From positions 310,001-374,000 of the forward strand of contig AFXF02001633.1 in the NCBI GenBank assembly GCA_000231825.2: DNA of 64,000 nt, in the 5' to 3' direction. Positions 13,846 through 27,000 of this stretch are shown here, piece after piece. The notes under the pieces are model-generated. The model was given only the letters and a program-made list of their open reading frames with translations. It was not told the DNA's origin and did no database searches. Each line of letters begins with the position of its first letter. Within the stretch, counting starts at the first letter, position 1. The stretch is from Tetrahymena elliotti 4EA (taxonomy: Eukaryota > Ciliophora > Oligohymenophorea > Hymenostomatida > Tetrahymenidae). Position numbers and translations under genes: made by a program.

Positions 13846-16429
13846 TAAGCAAAAATAAAAAATAGTTACCAAAATACCTCTTCATTATCAATTAAAATTT
13901 AATAACCAAAACAACTCACTAAATTACTATTTATTTTAGCTTATAAATACAACTTTAATTTATTTATAACAAAAAACATAAATCAACAAAAATTATTTAT
14001 AAATTTAGAGTCAATTTTATTTAAAGAAATGTGTTTTGTAATTTTTTCATTTAGAAAATTTATTATCAGATAATTAAAATAATCTAAAATTTTAAATTGT
14101 ATTGTTTTAATTTTTTTCTCAAACCCCTACTTCTATCAATATCTTATTTTTCGAAAATTTAAATACAATAAAAATTTATGAGAATAAATTTAACAAAATT
14201 AATGAATTTAGTGTATTTGAAATTAAATTTAACTAATTAATATTAAGAAACTAAAACCTGCTATTTTTAAATTTTAAAAGTAAAAACTTTAAGAACTTAA
14301 GTAAAAGATCTAAATTTTAAATTAAATATTTTAGACTCAAATTTAAAACATAAATAAGAATTTCGTGTAAAAATTTAATTCTTCAAATAGCTTAGAGCAT
14401 AGTTAATCTTTTACATTTTCTCATTAGAATATTTTTGAATTTTTTTGTGAGACCATTTTGTTTATAAAATTATTGTTAGCTTTTATTTCAAATTTTTCAA
14501 ATTAAAATATTTTTAAATCATAAAAAATTAATAAATTTACAGTGTTATGATTCTTATATATTTAACTTAATTATGACGATAAATTTTAAAATTCAATGCT
14601 ACAATTGGCTTATTTTCTAGTAAAATTATTTTTATTAGGTAATTTAGAATATATTAAATTTCTCAATAATTTTTAAAGTAATTAGTGATTTTTTTCTTAT
14701 TTATTGTTGTAATGAATAAAAATTTGAAGAAAAAAACCATCATAGGGTAATGCAAAGAATGGATAAAACTAAAAATACAAATGAGAACTCTTATAATATA
14801 ATATTATAATAAATGAAACAAATATTACTGACTAATAGCAATATCTAAGGATTTGAGATATTTTGTTTTTTCTAAACCTTAAGCCAATTTTGTTGTACAC
14901 CAAATACCCTATTAATTGCTATTATTATAAGATTTAAAGAGATAGTTAATATGCTTTAAAAGAAAAATATAGTTATAAACAAAATAAAAGAATAATAAAA
15001 ATAAACTATTAATCATAAAAGAGAACAAAAAAATGAATAATTAGTCTTTCTACTCTTTATTTCAAAATAATTTTTGGATTTTTTTATATTATGAAATAAC
15101 TTAAAATTTAATTTATTTTAAATTTGATTAATGTATTAGACTTTTAATTTTTTTAAATATTTTGAATTTATTTAAAAAATTACTTAGATTTGATTCTCAA
15201 CATCTTTAATTTAGAGAATTGTGATAAGTGGTTTCCAAATTGCCAAAATCCGTTATTTGAAATATTATTCTAGCTAAAATAATTGAATAAAATAAAAAGT
15301 TAAAAATTGATTTTCTTTTGATAATAAAAGATTTTTATTTTAAAAAAAGTAAATTCATTAAAAACTTTACTTTTTAAATCTACTTTCTTTTTCATTTATA
15401 TTTATTTTCATTTCTAATTAATTATGTGAAATTTTTAATTTATTTTGCTTACCTAATATCAAGAATCAAGATTTCTAACTCTTTACAATTAATTAGGTTT
15501 TTGGAAATATATTATATTCCTTCATCACCAATGTAGTTTTCCCTATTTAAATTAAAGCAGCATTAGTACATTTTTTAATACCTTTTATTTAGCCAAACCT
15601 TAAATTTTAGACAATTTAACTTTTAGAAAAGCTTAAGTAAATGAAAGAAAATTTGATTGATTTTTATTGAAAATATTTAAAATTTTAAATAAAAAAATAT
15701 TAATATTTATTTACCCCAGATTAAGATTCCAAATTTAAATTAATTCATTACTTGCGATATTTACATTAAATAGAGTAAACCCTTTTCAGTTATTTTATTT
15801 CCACTATTTTTTTATGAAAAATAAATTAAAATTAATTAAATAAGAAAGAAGAATAATTTAATTTTGGTAAAACTAAAAAGACTTCATTTGGGTCAAATTA
15901 AATAAAATTTTAAAATGATTCTTTGAGATATTAAATTTTTATATAAAACCATTCATAATCTCTTTATATATCTTACGGTTTTTAAATTATCTTTTAGTTA
16001 ATTGCCTAGAGAGATCAAAATGAAAGCAAAATTAATCAAAAAGAGCAATAGTAATTGTGAAATTCAAAAAGGAAAATTAATTACTTCTTAATGTAAAATG
16101 TTGAAAATTGAAAAAAATAAAAAAGAACTGGTCATTTTCTCTTAATTGGAAATAAATTGAAATCTAGATATCTTATTTTTAATAGCCTACTTGGTGGCAG
16201 AATGTTCATTACTACAGGACCAATTCACTCTACCTCATCTTTTTTATTTCCCAAAAACAAAGTTAGTTTTTTACTTTTTTTTGAAAAATTTTTAAGTTAT
16301 TCTAAATTTTTTTTTTTCATTAAAATAACAATAAGAGAATTTTTTATGATTAAATAAAATTTAAAGTGATTGAGAAGAATGAAATAAACTTTATGGGATA
16401 ATAAGATATTTTTATTTTAAAGGTTGTAA
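13846..16429. other. Long AT-rich spacer
   Basis: 2.6 kb without a supportable gene. A short, less AT-rich patch at about 16170-16255 sits in an open plus-strand frame of 66 codons with no motif and could be a remnant. Otherwise only poly-A/T tracts are seen. Confidence 0.5.
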
Positions 16430-16611
16430 ATGACTAGTAAAATACATGTTCTTGCTTGTGTTTTGATACTTATTTAAGCTATGTAAGTCTTACTAATTCT
16501 CATTTTATAAATAATTACATACTGATATTAGGAATACTGTCTTTATATCTCAAAAAGTGCTTATATAACTAAATGCTTTTTTTTATTGTATCTGAATGTT
16601 TCACTTCAAGA
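16430..16611 (+). CDS. Doubtful mini-ORF with signal-peptide-like start
   Basis: An ATG at 16430 opens a hydrophobic leader (MTSKIHVLACVLILIQA) that looks like a secretion signal. It is followed directly by a consensus donor GTAAGT at 16483 and an acceptor at about 16532. Spliced, the frame closes after only about 38 residues at TGA 16603; unspliced, it closes sooner. Coding-like but frame-broken sequence continues to about 16930. This could be the first exon of a small secreted protein, or the head of a decayed gene. The end coordinate is approximate. I do not recognise a family. Confidence 0.2.
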
Positions 16612-17647
16612 AAAAGATATTCATACCATTTGCTTAATAACTTTCTTATTAGTTACAATAAGGCTAGTTTTGATCATTCTTAAAAACTAATAAAGAAAAA
16701 AGTATTCAAAGAGTTTTAAATTATCTTTACTAAAAATGATTGAGCAATAATCAAGGAAAGAAAAAATTTTGAATTATTTAAAATTTAAATTGAGACTTAG
16801 CAGTATTGGAAAAATATTGCTTGTTCTTTATAGAAGCTAATAAAGAGTAAAGATTTAAAGAAATCAGTTATTCGGAATGATTTACCATTTAAAAAAGGAA
16901 AGATTATTTCAATCAATTAATAGCAAATTATGACATCCATCTTAACAATCTGCGTTTAATTAACTTTTTGATTTAAGTTATTTTGTAAAATATAATATCT
17001 TTCAGCTCAGATTTCATTTTTAACTCCAAAAAAACTAATTCAAGAAAAACAATTTATTTAATTTGTTTATAAATTACTATTAATTTGCTTCAGTATGTAA
17101 TTAAATATGATAATACATAATTATTGACTAAAAGAGAGACTAAATAAAATATTAGCCATTTAATTTATTTAATTTGAAGACTTTGTACTAAAATGCAAAA
17201 TTATTTCAAAATATTTTTTTTTACCTTCTAATTTTATAAATTAGATTATTTTTTATTATTTGAAAGATTTACTTTTTGAAATTATTTTATTCTTAAATTA
17301 ATTTAGTTAAATTAAAATTTATCAAAATATTTTTTTTGATGGAAATATCGAAGTTTTAATATTTCAATTTCATCTTCATTTTTTAACAGAGAAATTTATT
17401 ACTGAATAAAAAAAAAATATTTTTTTCACCCCTTAAATGAGAGGTATAATTGAATAGTTAATAAATTAATTAATTCTAATTTTATTATATTGTATTCTGA
17501 ATCTGGGTAAGAGCTTTTATACTTATTTTTTAGACAGATAAATAAATAGAAAGTTTAGTGTTTTATTTTGGGAGATTAAAAATTTATAAAATAATATGAA
17601 AATCACAATTTTATATATTGAATTTGAGATTTATTTTATTATTTTTT
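16612..17647. other. AT-rich spacer upstream of protease 3' end
   Basis: Roughly 1 kb of poly-A/T-rich sequence. The stretch 16612-16930 contains interrupted coding-like frames, possibly decayed continuation of the ORF at 16430. Nothing convincing is seen after that. Confidence 0.45.
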
Positions 17648-19029
17648 TCAGTAGATGGGATAAACGGGTTCTTTGTAGATACCGCAGACACCAGGACCCT
17701 TAACAGTGGTTCTAGCAATTCTGACATAACCATCTTCACCCCAAGTAGGACCCCAAGAGTTCTTGACAATCCAAGCATCAGCATCATAACCAACAGCGAG
17801 GACGCAGTGATCTAATTTAGTACCACAACCGCTAGAGATAATACCAGAGGTGTAGAATTAGAAGGCCTTTTGGTCAGCTTCGATGCAAATAGGAACAGGT
17901 TCCTTGTTAAGAGCAATAGCTAATTAATCAGGGTTGTTAACAGTAACCTTAGCAAAGGACTTAGGCTTGAAAATGACCTTAGAAGCATCATATTAACACT
18001 TTTAGTCTTTACCAGCATAAGGGTAGTCAGCTTCAGTTTCAATACCCTTTGAAACAACATACTTGTAAGCAGGGGGTAAATCACCACCATTGCAACCAGA
18101 GTTAGCAGTAGAACAGTCAACAAGTTGTTATTCGGAGAAAGAAGTCAAGTTACCTTTATGATTTTTAAAGAAATTATATTACAGGCTTTAATTAAATCAA
18201 ATAATCTAATAAAAAACATCAAGTAAAAAGAAGGTTTAATAAAGTAAGTATGACTAAAAAATCTTATTGTTCTATTTAATAAAAGTTAATGTAATGATTA
18301 CCAGTGGCGAGAGCGTAAGCACCTTCAAGACCACCAGTAGTAGAGAAAGCCCAGCATGAACCACATTGACCTTAGTTCTTGACAGGGGTAACAGCGTTCT
18401 TTTTATTTGGAAAATAATTAGATATGATGAAGAAGATAAAATTAGGAAAATGAAATGAATACGATGGTATTCAGGTAAATTTTCAAAGTTTTTTACCTTT
18501 TATCTCCAGTCAATAGAGGGAGCAACGTCACCTTTTAAGGTTATGGTCAAATGGTTGTCCTTGTTGCTCTTAGAGTAACCCTTGAATAATTGGTTGAATT
18601 CGTCCTTAGTATAAGCGGCGAAGGCATTCAATGAGTGGAAGGTACCGTTGTTTTCAGAGTTCAGTTATTAAATGAGATCCTTGTTTTGGAAGAAAACAGT
18701 TCTTCTGTAAGTTAAAGTTTATTCATCAGCAAACTTGAATCCATACTTGTGCATCCAAATTTAGAATTCATCAACTTCCTATTAAATAATTCAAAAGCTT
18801 AATTAAATGAATGAATAAAGCTTAATTTTTAGTTCGATAATAAATCTTAGTTAATTTTTTCAACAAAAATACAATCACTAAACTGAGTTAAGCTTTTTAT
18901 GCTAGAATTATAAATATATTCTAATTAGTTAATTACAGATCTTAAACCGTTGCTATGATTTTGAGTCAAAAAGACACCAGTTAAGCCCAAAAGAACCAAG
19001 AAGGAAACTCCTAGAATAATTTTGTTCAT
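17648..19029 (-). CDS. Papain-family (C1A, cathepsin L-like) cysteine protease preproenzyme
   Basis: Four exons on the minus strand: 19029-18937, 18778-18497, 18398-18302 and 18153-17648, giving 325 aa. Residues 1-20 form a signal peptide. A propeptide of about 95 residues carries an ERFNIN-like helix ([17 protein letters not shown]). The mature enzyme begins near APSIDWR. All catalytic residues are present: Gln134 and Cys140 in [12 protein letters not shown], His273 in [10 protein letters not shown] and Asn289 in KNSWG. The disulphide motif SGCNGGD is also intact. The enzyme should be secreted or lysosomal and activated by propeptide removal. Codon use is less AT-biased than in its neighbours (many GGT, GCC, AAG, GAC), as in highly expressed Tetrahymena genes. 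Gln134, required for catalysis, is encoded by TAA. Confidence 0.95.
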
Positions 19030-20268
19030 TTGTTTTACGAGAACTTATATTTATTTTTAATTATTTATTTTTATATATTTATAGGTTTGTATTTTAGAGC
19101 TGTAATTTATACTTTGGATTTTCAAAAAAATCTTTTATTAAACCAGATACAATCATTGTCTTTAATTTTTTCTTTAACAATATCCTAATTTACCAATAAA
19201 AATTCTTTCCTATTCTAGATATTCTTTATTAATAAGTGTATTTGTTTTTTTAATCCTATTACTTTTCTTTAATTAATATTTGAGTGGTGAAAAATAATTA
19301 AAAACCATTTGTAACTATTCAAACTAATTTCTAAATTAAAAGCATATTTATAAAAGATTTTTTTTTTTGCTTTGAATAAATAATTTTTTAAATTAAAAAT
19401 AATATTTTTAATTCTATTATTAAATAGACAGGAATTTATTTTGTTTTCGAACAAAAAAATGAATAAAATAAGAATTAGATTTTAAAATTAAAGTCCGTTT
19501 AAATAATGATATTTATTGCCAATAAATATTTCCAAATATAACAATTATTGTAATACTATTTGTCAATAATATATTTTCAATAAAATAAATAAGAAAGTCC
19601 TCACTAAAGATCATGCTACTTTTGAATTGTTGATTGATGAAAATAAATTCTTTGAAATTTTTAGACTTTATTAGTAACAAGGCATTTTCTTTGTTGAAAT
19701 TGTACTCTTAAGTTTTTAATTTATTTTTCATTTACAACAAAGTTAAAGCCAAAAAAATAATTTAAAAAATAATCTATTTTCCTTTTAAAAGGAGTAAATG
19801 ATAATTTTTAAATAAAAATATTTCATATTTTTCTCCAAACTTAGTTTTTTCAAATAAAATAATTATTTATTGTTGAAGATTAAAATCTTAGTCATGAGTT
19901 GGAAGATGGAATAACAAAAAATAAAAACTTTTGATATTATTTTAAGAATAATTTCATAAATTAAATTTTATAAATTTTAAAGCTCAAACTAAATTATTTT
20001 AAATATGTAAGTAAATTATTTATTAATAAAAAATAAAATTAAATAAATTATATACTTATTTAGAAATATAAAATTATATAAATAAGAGAAACTTATAATT
20101 AAGAGATCATTTTAAATGTTTAAAGGTTTATTTGAGATTTTAGTTGTAAATATAGGAGTGATAGATTGAATAAAATTTGTTAAAATAATATTTCATTTTA
20201 TAATATTGTTTAGTAATTTGAATAGATTTTTTGTTTTTTAATTAATTTAATAATCTTTTTCTAATGTT
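19030..20268. other. AT-rich intergenic spacer
   Basis: 1.2 kb between two minus-strand genes: the promoter side of the protease and the 3' flank of the kinase gene. A coding-like plus-strand islet at about 19592-19700 (frame reading KDHATFELLIDENKFFEIF) has no ATG or splice context I could support and is probably chance or a remnant. Confidence 0.5.
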
Positions 20269-23041
20269 TCAGTTATTTTTATATGGTTGGTTTTCTTAGT
20301 TGAAATTATTACTTAAATTAAGACCTTCACCTTCTAAGATGAAATCATTATTAAGAGCATTGATTACTTTAAATTATTGCTAAGCTTCTACAGATGTAAA
20401 TAGTTATTAATTTTATATAACAAAAGATTAAGAAACTTCCTTTTATGCTATCTTCTTTAGCAATTCTATAAAGTTATCTATACCTTAAACCAATTCTAAA
20501 TCATGTTCTTCTACATTTTCATTTATTTCGACATTAGCAAAATCAATTAATTTTAAAATAGGTCTTGGTTTTGATTACTTGAAAGAAAAGCATTCCTAAC
20601 TATGAGAAGAGATATAACTTTTGTTTAGTATATAATCATTTTAATCAAAGCTGCTATTCTTTTTACTATTAGCATTGCTTCCTTAGCTCATGAAGCTATG
20701 GTTTAGGGAATTGCTTGAAAAGGAAGATATTGATTCTTTATTTGAACTAACATTATTATTGTCATCTTCTTCCTAGCTAAAATCATCAATTGATGAATTT
20801 TTATCACTAAGGTTGCTTTAATTGCTTTCAGAGCTTTATGATCTAGCTTTTGAAATTAGGTTGATTTAGTTAGTGATTTTAATTAAATCTAATTGATTTA
20901 AATCATTTTCTATAGAGTCTTGATTATATTTAGTTATTCTCTTAATTTCTTAATTATTAAAAGATTAATGTTAAGATGATATTATTTTCTTTTCTACATC
21001 AGAATAATTAAAAATTTGTTAATGGCTCAAGCTATATTAATAAGCACTTTATCTTCGTTTTAAATTTTATAGTAAAAGGGGTTTATATTTGACTTATGAG
21101 TCAGAGCTTACTTTTTCCAGTTGAAATTAACTGATCCCATTTTAATCATTTTATTTTTTTGCTTTAATTTTTTGTGTATAAAAGATAGACATTTAATCAA
21201 TAAAAGTGCTATTGAGAGAATAATTTTAAGATTTGTTCTGTGAATTGTTTTATTAGTTTATTTTTTTGGAAGGCCTTTCTTAATTTTTGAACTATTCTGC
21301 ATTATATATACCATCATATATTAAAAGGAGGCTTGAAGAATGAAATTTATATCCTTTGTAGTATTGTAAAGCTTTCTTTAATTTTTTGAGCTATTTTATG
21401 AACATATGAATGAGGCCAAATCTAATTTATTCTCCTGTTTTAGATTAAATTTTTTAACAATTGCAAATTAAAAATAAAAGGGAATTTACCATCAAAGAAA
21501 AATGATGCAACTGAACTCTCTAAAGACTATTGTTATATTTATCTTCCCCAGTATTTGTCCTTGAAAATTGCACATTTCTTGAGAGGTTAGTAAACCTATT
21601 AAAGTGAACAGATAAAATTAATTTCAATAATAAAATTGATCTCTTTACATTCATTCCACAGATCCTAAATCCAACACTAGAAGAAGTGGAGTTCTAAAAT
21701 TTTACTTCATCTTTTTAACTTATTGCTTTGAATCCCATTTTAATGTCAAGAATGCAAGGAAATTTTTTGTTTTTAGTCAAATCTTAGAGTTTCATGTATT
21801 CTTTTAATTTAAAAATTAGGAGTTTTATTGGAGTATTAGTAGAGTTTTTAGAAATTTACTTCCGTATTTAAATCTCTTTGAAAAAAGGCTTTATAACCAT
21901 TGTGCTTTGCAATCTTAATTGAGATTATCTATTAATTAAATTAATAAATTTCTGTTATCAGTTTTTTAAATATAAAAATGATCTAAATTTCTAATAACAT
22001 AACTAACATACATACAATTTTTAACTTCTCAAATATTTATTTTTGTACAAAAAGTAATAATTTTGAAGGAATATAATTGGCCTGAATATTATTACTTAAA
22101 ATATACAGTTCTTAAATCATTTTTCATAATTAGCTCAAAAAATAAAACTGTTAATTTATCAGTTATGACGGAAATAAGAATTTTTTTTAAATGAATGATA
22201 TTCAGTTAAAGTTGATTTTAATATTGCATTTCAGAAAGAAGTCGAATTAAAAATGTAAAAGAAAATTGTATAAAATATACTATTCATCTATTTGTTTGTA
22301 ATCTTTTCTTTTCATTTGACTGTATTGAATTGAAATGAGTATTTATGAGTGAGTGAAACAAAAATATTTAAATTGTTGAAAAAGAAAGAGAATATTGGAT
22401 TTTATCAAGTGAACTGTAATATAAATATTGTTTGATACACTTATCAAAAATTAGATGATTAGTTATACCAAATATTTATAAATTTTAAAACACCGCAGTT
22501 TTTACCAACAGCTAAATGTATGTGAAGAAAGTGTTAAAATTTTGTATGATGTTTGATGTTTAAATATTTGATAACAAATTTTTTTGAAAAACCCACTTTG
22601 ATTTTGAGAAGAGGTTGTATCTGACAACTTTTTTTTGCATGAAATTACTATCTATGTTGAATTATTTATTTCTACTGTTCCATAATATTTTGGTAAAAAT
22701 TTTTTTAGCTTGCTCATATTCTTAGTTTTCATCAAGCTTTCATAAAATTCCAGCTCTCTAGATTAAACAGGTTTTACTATAAAATTTATTCTATCGTCTA
22801 CAGGCTTTAAAAATGTACTATGACCTCCAACTTGATTCAGATATAAGTAAAATTTATCTGCCTTCATAGATGGAGAAAGACTTTACTATTAATCAGAGTA
22901 TTCAGTTGCTTCTTACTTAAAACTCTAACAAGGAGAAGCTTAAGATTCCTAGTAAGCTCTTGTTTCTATTTTTTAAGAAATATTTTAATTTATAGAGGAG
23001 GTTAACAAGCACTCTGTATTTTAAATTAAAGCGCTCATCAT
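20269..23041 (-). CDS. Inositol polyphosphate kinase family (IP6K/IPMK-like)
   Basis: Four exons on the minus strand: 23041-22649, 21951-21649, 21595-21490 and 21434-20269, giving 655 aa. The family phosphorylates inositol polyphosphates or pyrophosphates. Signature pieces are in order: LNQVGGHSTF near residue 69, IVKPVQSRELEFYE, LPKYYGTVE, the catalytic PCILDIKMG (P196, D200, K202), SSVGFRICGMN, SSLLLIYDG near 300, and the metal-binding LIDFAN near 564. A polar S/N/Q-rich insert of about 245 residues separates SSLLLIYDG from LIDFAN. The first intron (697 nt) is the least certain junction: donor after NNSTQI, acceptor at 21952, phase 0. Two adjacent ATGs start the frame; the first is used. 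IP6K versus IPMK cannot be settled by eye. Confidence 0.88.
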
Positions 23042-24021
23042 GTATTTTTACTCCTAATACTTTCTTTTTAGTCGATTAATAAATATTCAAAAATTTAGAT
23101 TTTCTATTGTTTTTATTGATTAATCCCTTGCTTTTTTTGATATAAAAAAGATCTAACAAAAAAATTTCGTCTATATTCAATAAAAAAAGATTATTATCTC
23201 TTATTCTAATTAATCTTTCCACTGTAACTTGAGACTTCTATTCATTTTTAAGAAAAGCAAAGATCTAATTTTATTTATACAATATAGTGAATATACATAT
23301 TTTTATATGGTATTTATGAATACCATTTACTCATAAGTTAAATTCAAAAAAGCGATTTTTTAGCCATATATAAATCCATTTCCATTCAATCATTACATGA
23401 TTTAAATAAAATTTCTTTTAAGAAAATTTCATCATATTTTTTTCAAAAATAATTTTTTAATCTGAAGAATTAATTTTTAATTTGTAATCTAATCAACTTG
23501 ACTGATAGTCTTTACAGTAATACCTAGATAAATCTTTGCTTTTTAAAATATAATTGTTAACAGATTTTGTAAATAAATATTCGGGGTAATCTTCCTGACA
23601 AGATGATATCGAAATAATTTGCTAAATTTAAAATTAAATAGAAAATTTATACTCTAAATTATCCATCATTCGCTTTCAGCATAAATATTTATTTATTAAT
23701 CTTTATATTGTATGAAAAATACAAATTTTTGCAATTGAAATGCCTTGAACAAATATTATTACATTTTTAAGGAAATAGGTTTTAATTCAAATAAATAACT
23801 TTGTTGAGAGAAAATAATCTAAATAATTGGTGGATATAATTTTAAGTAAACTTGTAATTATAATTAGAAAAATATTATCAATCCTTTTAAATTAAATATC
23901 CCAGTTACAAATATTCTTTTTGATCACCAATTTTTAATTAATACTTTTGTATAAATTTTGGTAATAAATATATGCTAAAATTTAGTTTTTATTTAACTTT
24001 TCCATTTTATATTAATAAGAT
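23042..24021. other. AT-rich intergenic spacer
   Basis: 980 bp between the start of the inositol kinase gene and the end of the ankyrin gene, both on the minus strand. I see nothing beyond AT-rich sequence; the kinase promoter is presumably here. Confidence 0.55.
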
Positions 24022-27000
24022 TCAAATTAGTCCTAATTCTTTCTTTTTAATTTATTCTTCTTCTAAATATTGTTATTACTATCTTATAGTATAAATTCCA
24101 GCTATTTCTTTTTTCCATTACTCTTCTTTATTCGGATTAGGATTTAGCTTAATTGCCCAATGGAGCTATTTATTTTTAATACAATTTTAATTAATATACT
24201 TTATTCTATTCAATAATTCTCAAAAATTTACTCTGCGACAGACACTAAGCATCTTAGATACCACATATGTTTTTGCTAAGTTTGCATAATCAATGTATTT
24301 AGTCTTATAAGGGCTTGCTTTATTGACCAGAAGGCACTTTTATTATTGAAATATTTATTTATTAAAAAAAATTAAACCCTAATAAATTTTATCAAAATTT
24401 TTCCCTTAATTAATGAGGTGAAAAACAAGCAGATTAGTTCAGATTACAAAAAGTATTAGAAAAAAACAAATTTAAATTACTTCAATCACTGCTTCCCAAT
24501 TACTTTCTATAGCAAAAAACAAAGGAGTTCTTCCAACCTAATAAATAAGAAAAAGTTATTTTTTAATACAATATGATATTTCCATTAAAAATGTTATTTT
24601 ACTAAATCTTCAGCTTCTAAATCTGAATTAAATTATATGAGTAACTAAGTCATTTTTAGAAGACCTCTTTTGCAGGCCCAATGAAGTGGTGTCATGAAAT
24701 ACTTTTTAATAAAATAATTTTTTTGACACAAATAAAGTTAATAAAAAGCAATTTACATAATCATAGTCATAAACTAAAAATCTGTCAACTCTAAGTAAAT
24801 ATGATACTTGCTCTATATTATTAGCTTTAACACAAGCAAAAAACTCTGAGGATCTTTCTTTCTCAAAAGGTTTTGAACTAAAAATCTTATTGCTCATTAC
24901 CTTTTAAAAATATTTTTTAATTTAACATGATTTAATATTTAATTTATTTACATCTTATGGATGTATGTTGAGTCTTTATAGAAGCTTTACAGTCTGTTTA
25001 AAAATATTAACAATTTATTCTTTACTTCTTTTGACTTATCTATTGATTTTAAGATTATTATAGTTCTTCTGATTAAACTTGCCACCCGTTAAATATTCTT
25101 GTTCTAACAAATCAAGTTCTTTATCTTTATATTCATTTTTCACTTTTATTTATTACAGATTTTATTCGAACTATTTTTTCTTTTCAATTTTTTATTCTTC
25201 CAAAATTTTTGTCTTTTGCTTTTTGAAGTTGAATACTTTGCTTTATTACATTCTAGTAGAGCTTATTTCATTTTCCATAGCATTATTTTGGATTGTGCTA
25301 ATTAATTCTTGAACCTTAGTTTACTATGAGCGTTATTTTTGAAGTTTTTATTTCTGAATTTCCTTTTCTAAATCTATTCCCTTTTCAAAATTTTTAGTTT
25401 GATCAATAGTTATTTTAAACTCATTGTTTTTTTGTTCCTCGAAACTTTCTCCTTCTGTGATGTTGCTCAAACTTTCCTTGAGTTCATTTATGCTTTATAT
25501 TTTTTCATTGTTAGCTTACTTAGGACTATTTAAATCTCTCCTAGAGCCTAATGCTCTTAAACTTTCTCTTGACAAAATATTTCTTGGCTGAGTAAATACT
25601 TCTTCTGCCTCTTTATTTTCCCTCAAATCATCTTAGCTTCCAACAATTTCTTTCACATTATACTAATAACTTTATGAATTATCTTAACTTTCAGATCTTT
25701 AATTTTCAGGGAGATCTTTAAGATAAGAATATGATTTCTTAGGAGTTTACTAATAACTTTTTTCATCTTCTGAATCACTTTTATCAAGATTAAATGTTAT
25801 TCTTTTGTATGATTTTTAGGTTTATACTTATTCAGCCCTATCTGTGATTAATTTTTTTGATTTACTAAGATCATTCAGGGTATGAGGTTCAAATGGTTAT
25901 ATTTAACTTTAAACTTATCCTTTTGGAAAGACATTGTTAATTTAGTTAAGGCTTCTAAAAAGAAAATTCTGTTGATCATCGTTAAGAATTTAGACTGAAT
26001 TTACAAGAGGATCTTAAATGTATTAAATTTATTAGGAATATTGCTAAGTTTTTAGTTTTTATTAAGAGCCAGTTTTTTATTTAAGTTGCTAAAGTGATGT
26101 TAACTATTCTTAACCAAAAGAGTTTTATGTATAATTGAAGTTTCTAATCAAATCTTAATCACTCTTCTAAGAATTATATTAATGTTAGCTTATCTAAGTT
26201 TTTAATTAGTTCTAATTTTAAAGTTTCTAAACTCCTCTCTTTTAAATAGAGGAATCTATCGAAAATGGACGATTATCAATACTATTCATACCTAGTTAGG
26301 CTTTTCTGTTAGAAAATTGTTGAAAAAATCCTTCTTATTTTTGGCCACCACCATTATTGATTGGTGTTGAAGGAAGGCTTTTTTTCTATACTTGAGTGTA
26401 TTTGGTCACAGTTATAAACTTCAATCTACTGGGCTAATGGCGAGATGATGGTTTCTTTAAAATAGTAACTGTTTTAGCTACTGGGTCTTGTTGAGACTGT
26501 GTTTACATTTACTTACTACCATAGTAAGGTTCTTATAATGATTATGGTTATTTATAAATCTGTAGTGAACCACTTTACCCATATTTTAGTTTACCAATAG
26601 GAACTGCTACATCTAATATACTTGATAAGTTTTATTTCCTATTGCTAAATTGCTTTTAAGATGAGTTTTATGCTGTTGAAAGTTATGCTTTATTAGATTA
26701 CAAAATAGAATCTAGGGAAGACATTTCTTATTCACCCTAATAGCGTTTAATACCTTTTGCTTATTCTCTAGTATCAATAAACCTATCTTTTATATACACA
26801 ATGTTTTTTTCAGTTGAGATATGCTAATTTTATGAATCTAAATTTTATAGAAGTAAATTTTTATTGCTGTTAATAGAGTTTCTCTTCTCATTTCCTTCAT
26901 GATTTAAGTTTATGATTGTTTTCAAAGTGACTTATGAACTTATTTTCTTAGGCACTAAAAAGTGATTACTCACTGCAGATGTAAAAGGTATTTATGTATT

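Noticed and set aside
17611..18123. Short ORFs on both strands overlapping the protease 3' exon
   Set aside because: Out-of-frame or antisense shadows of the papain-like enzyme.
24022..24897. Separate small ankyrin gene starting at Met 24897
   Set aside because: The frame upstream is open for 873 codons and joins through a 51-nt intron, so it is the C-terminus of the larger gene.
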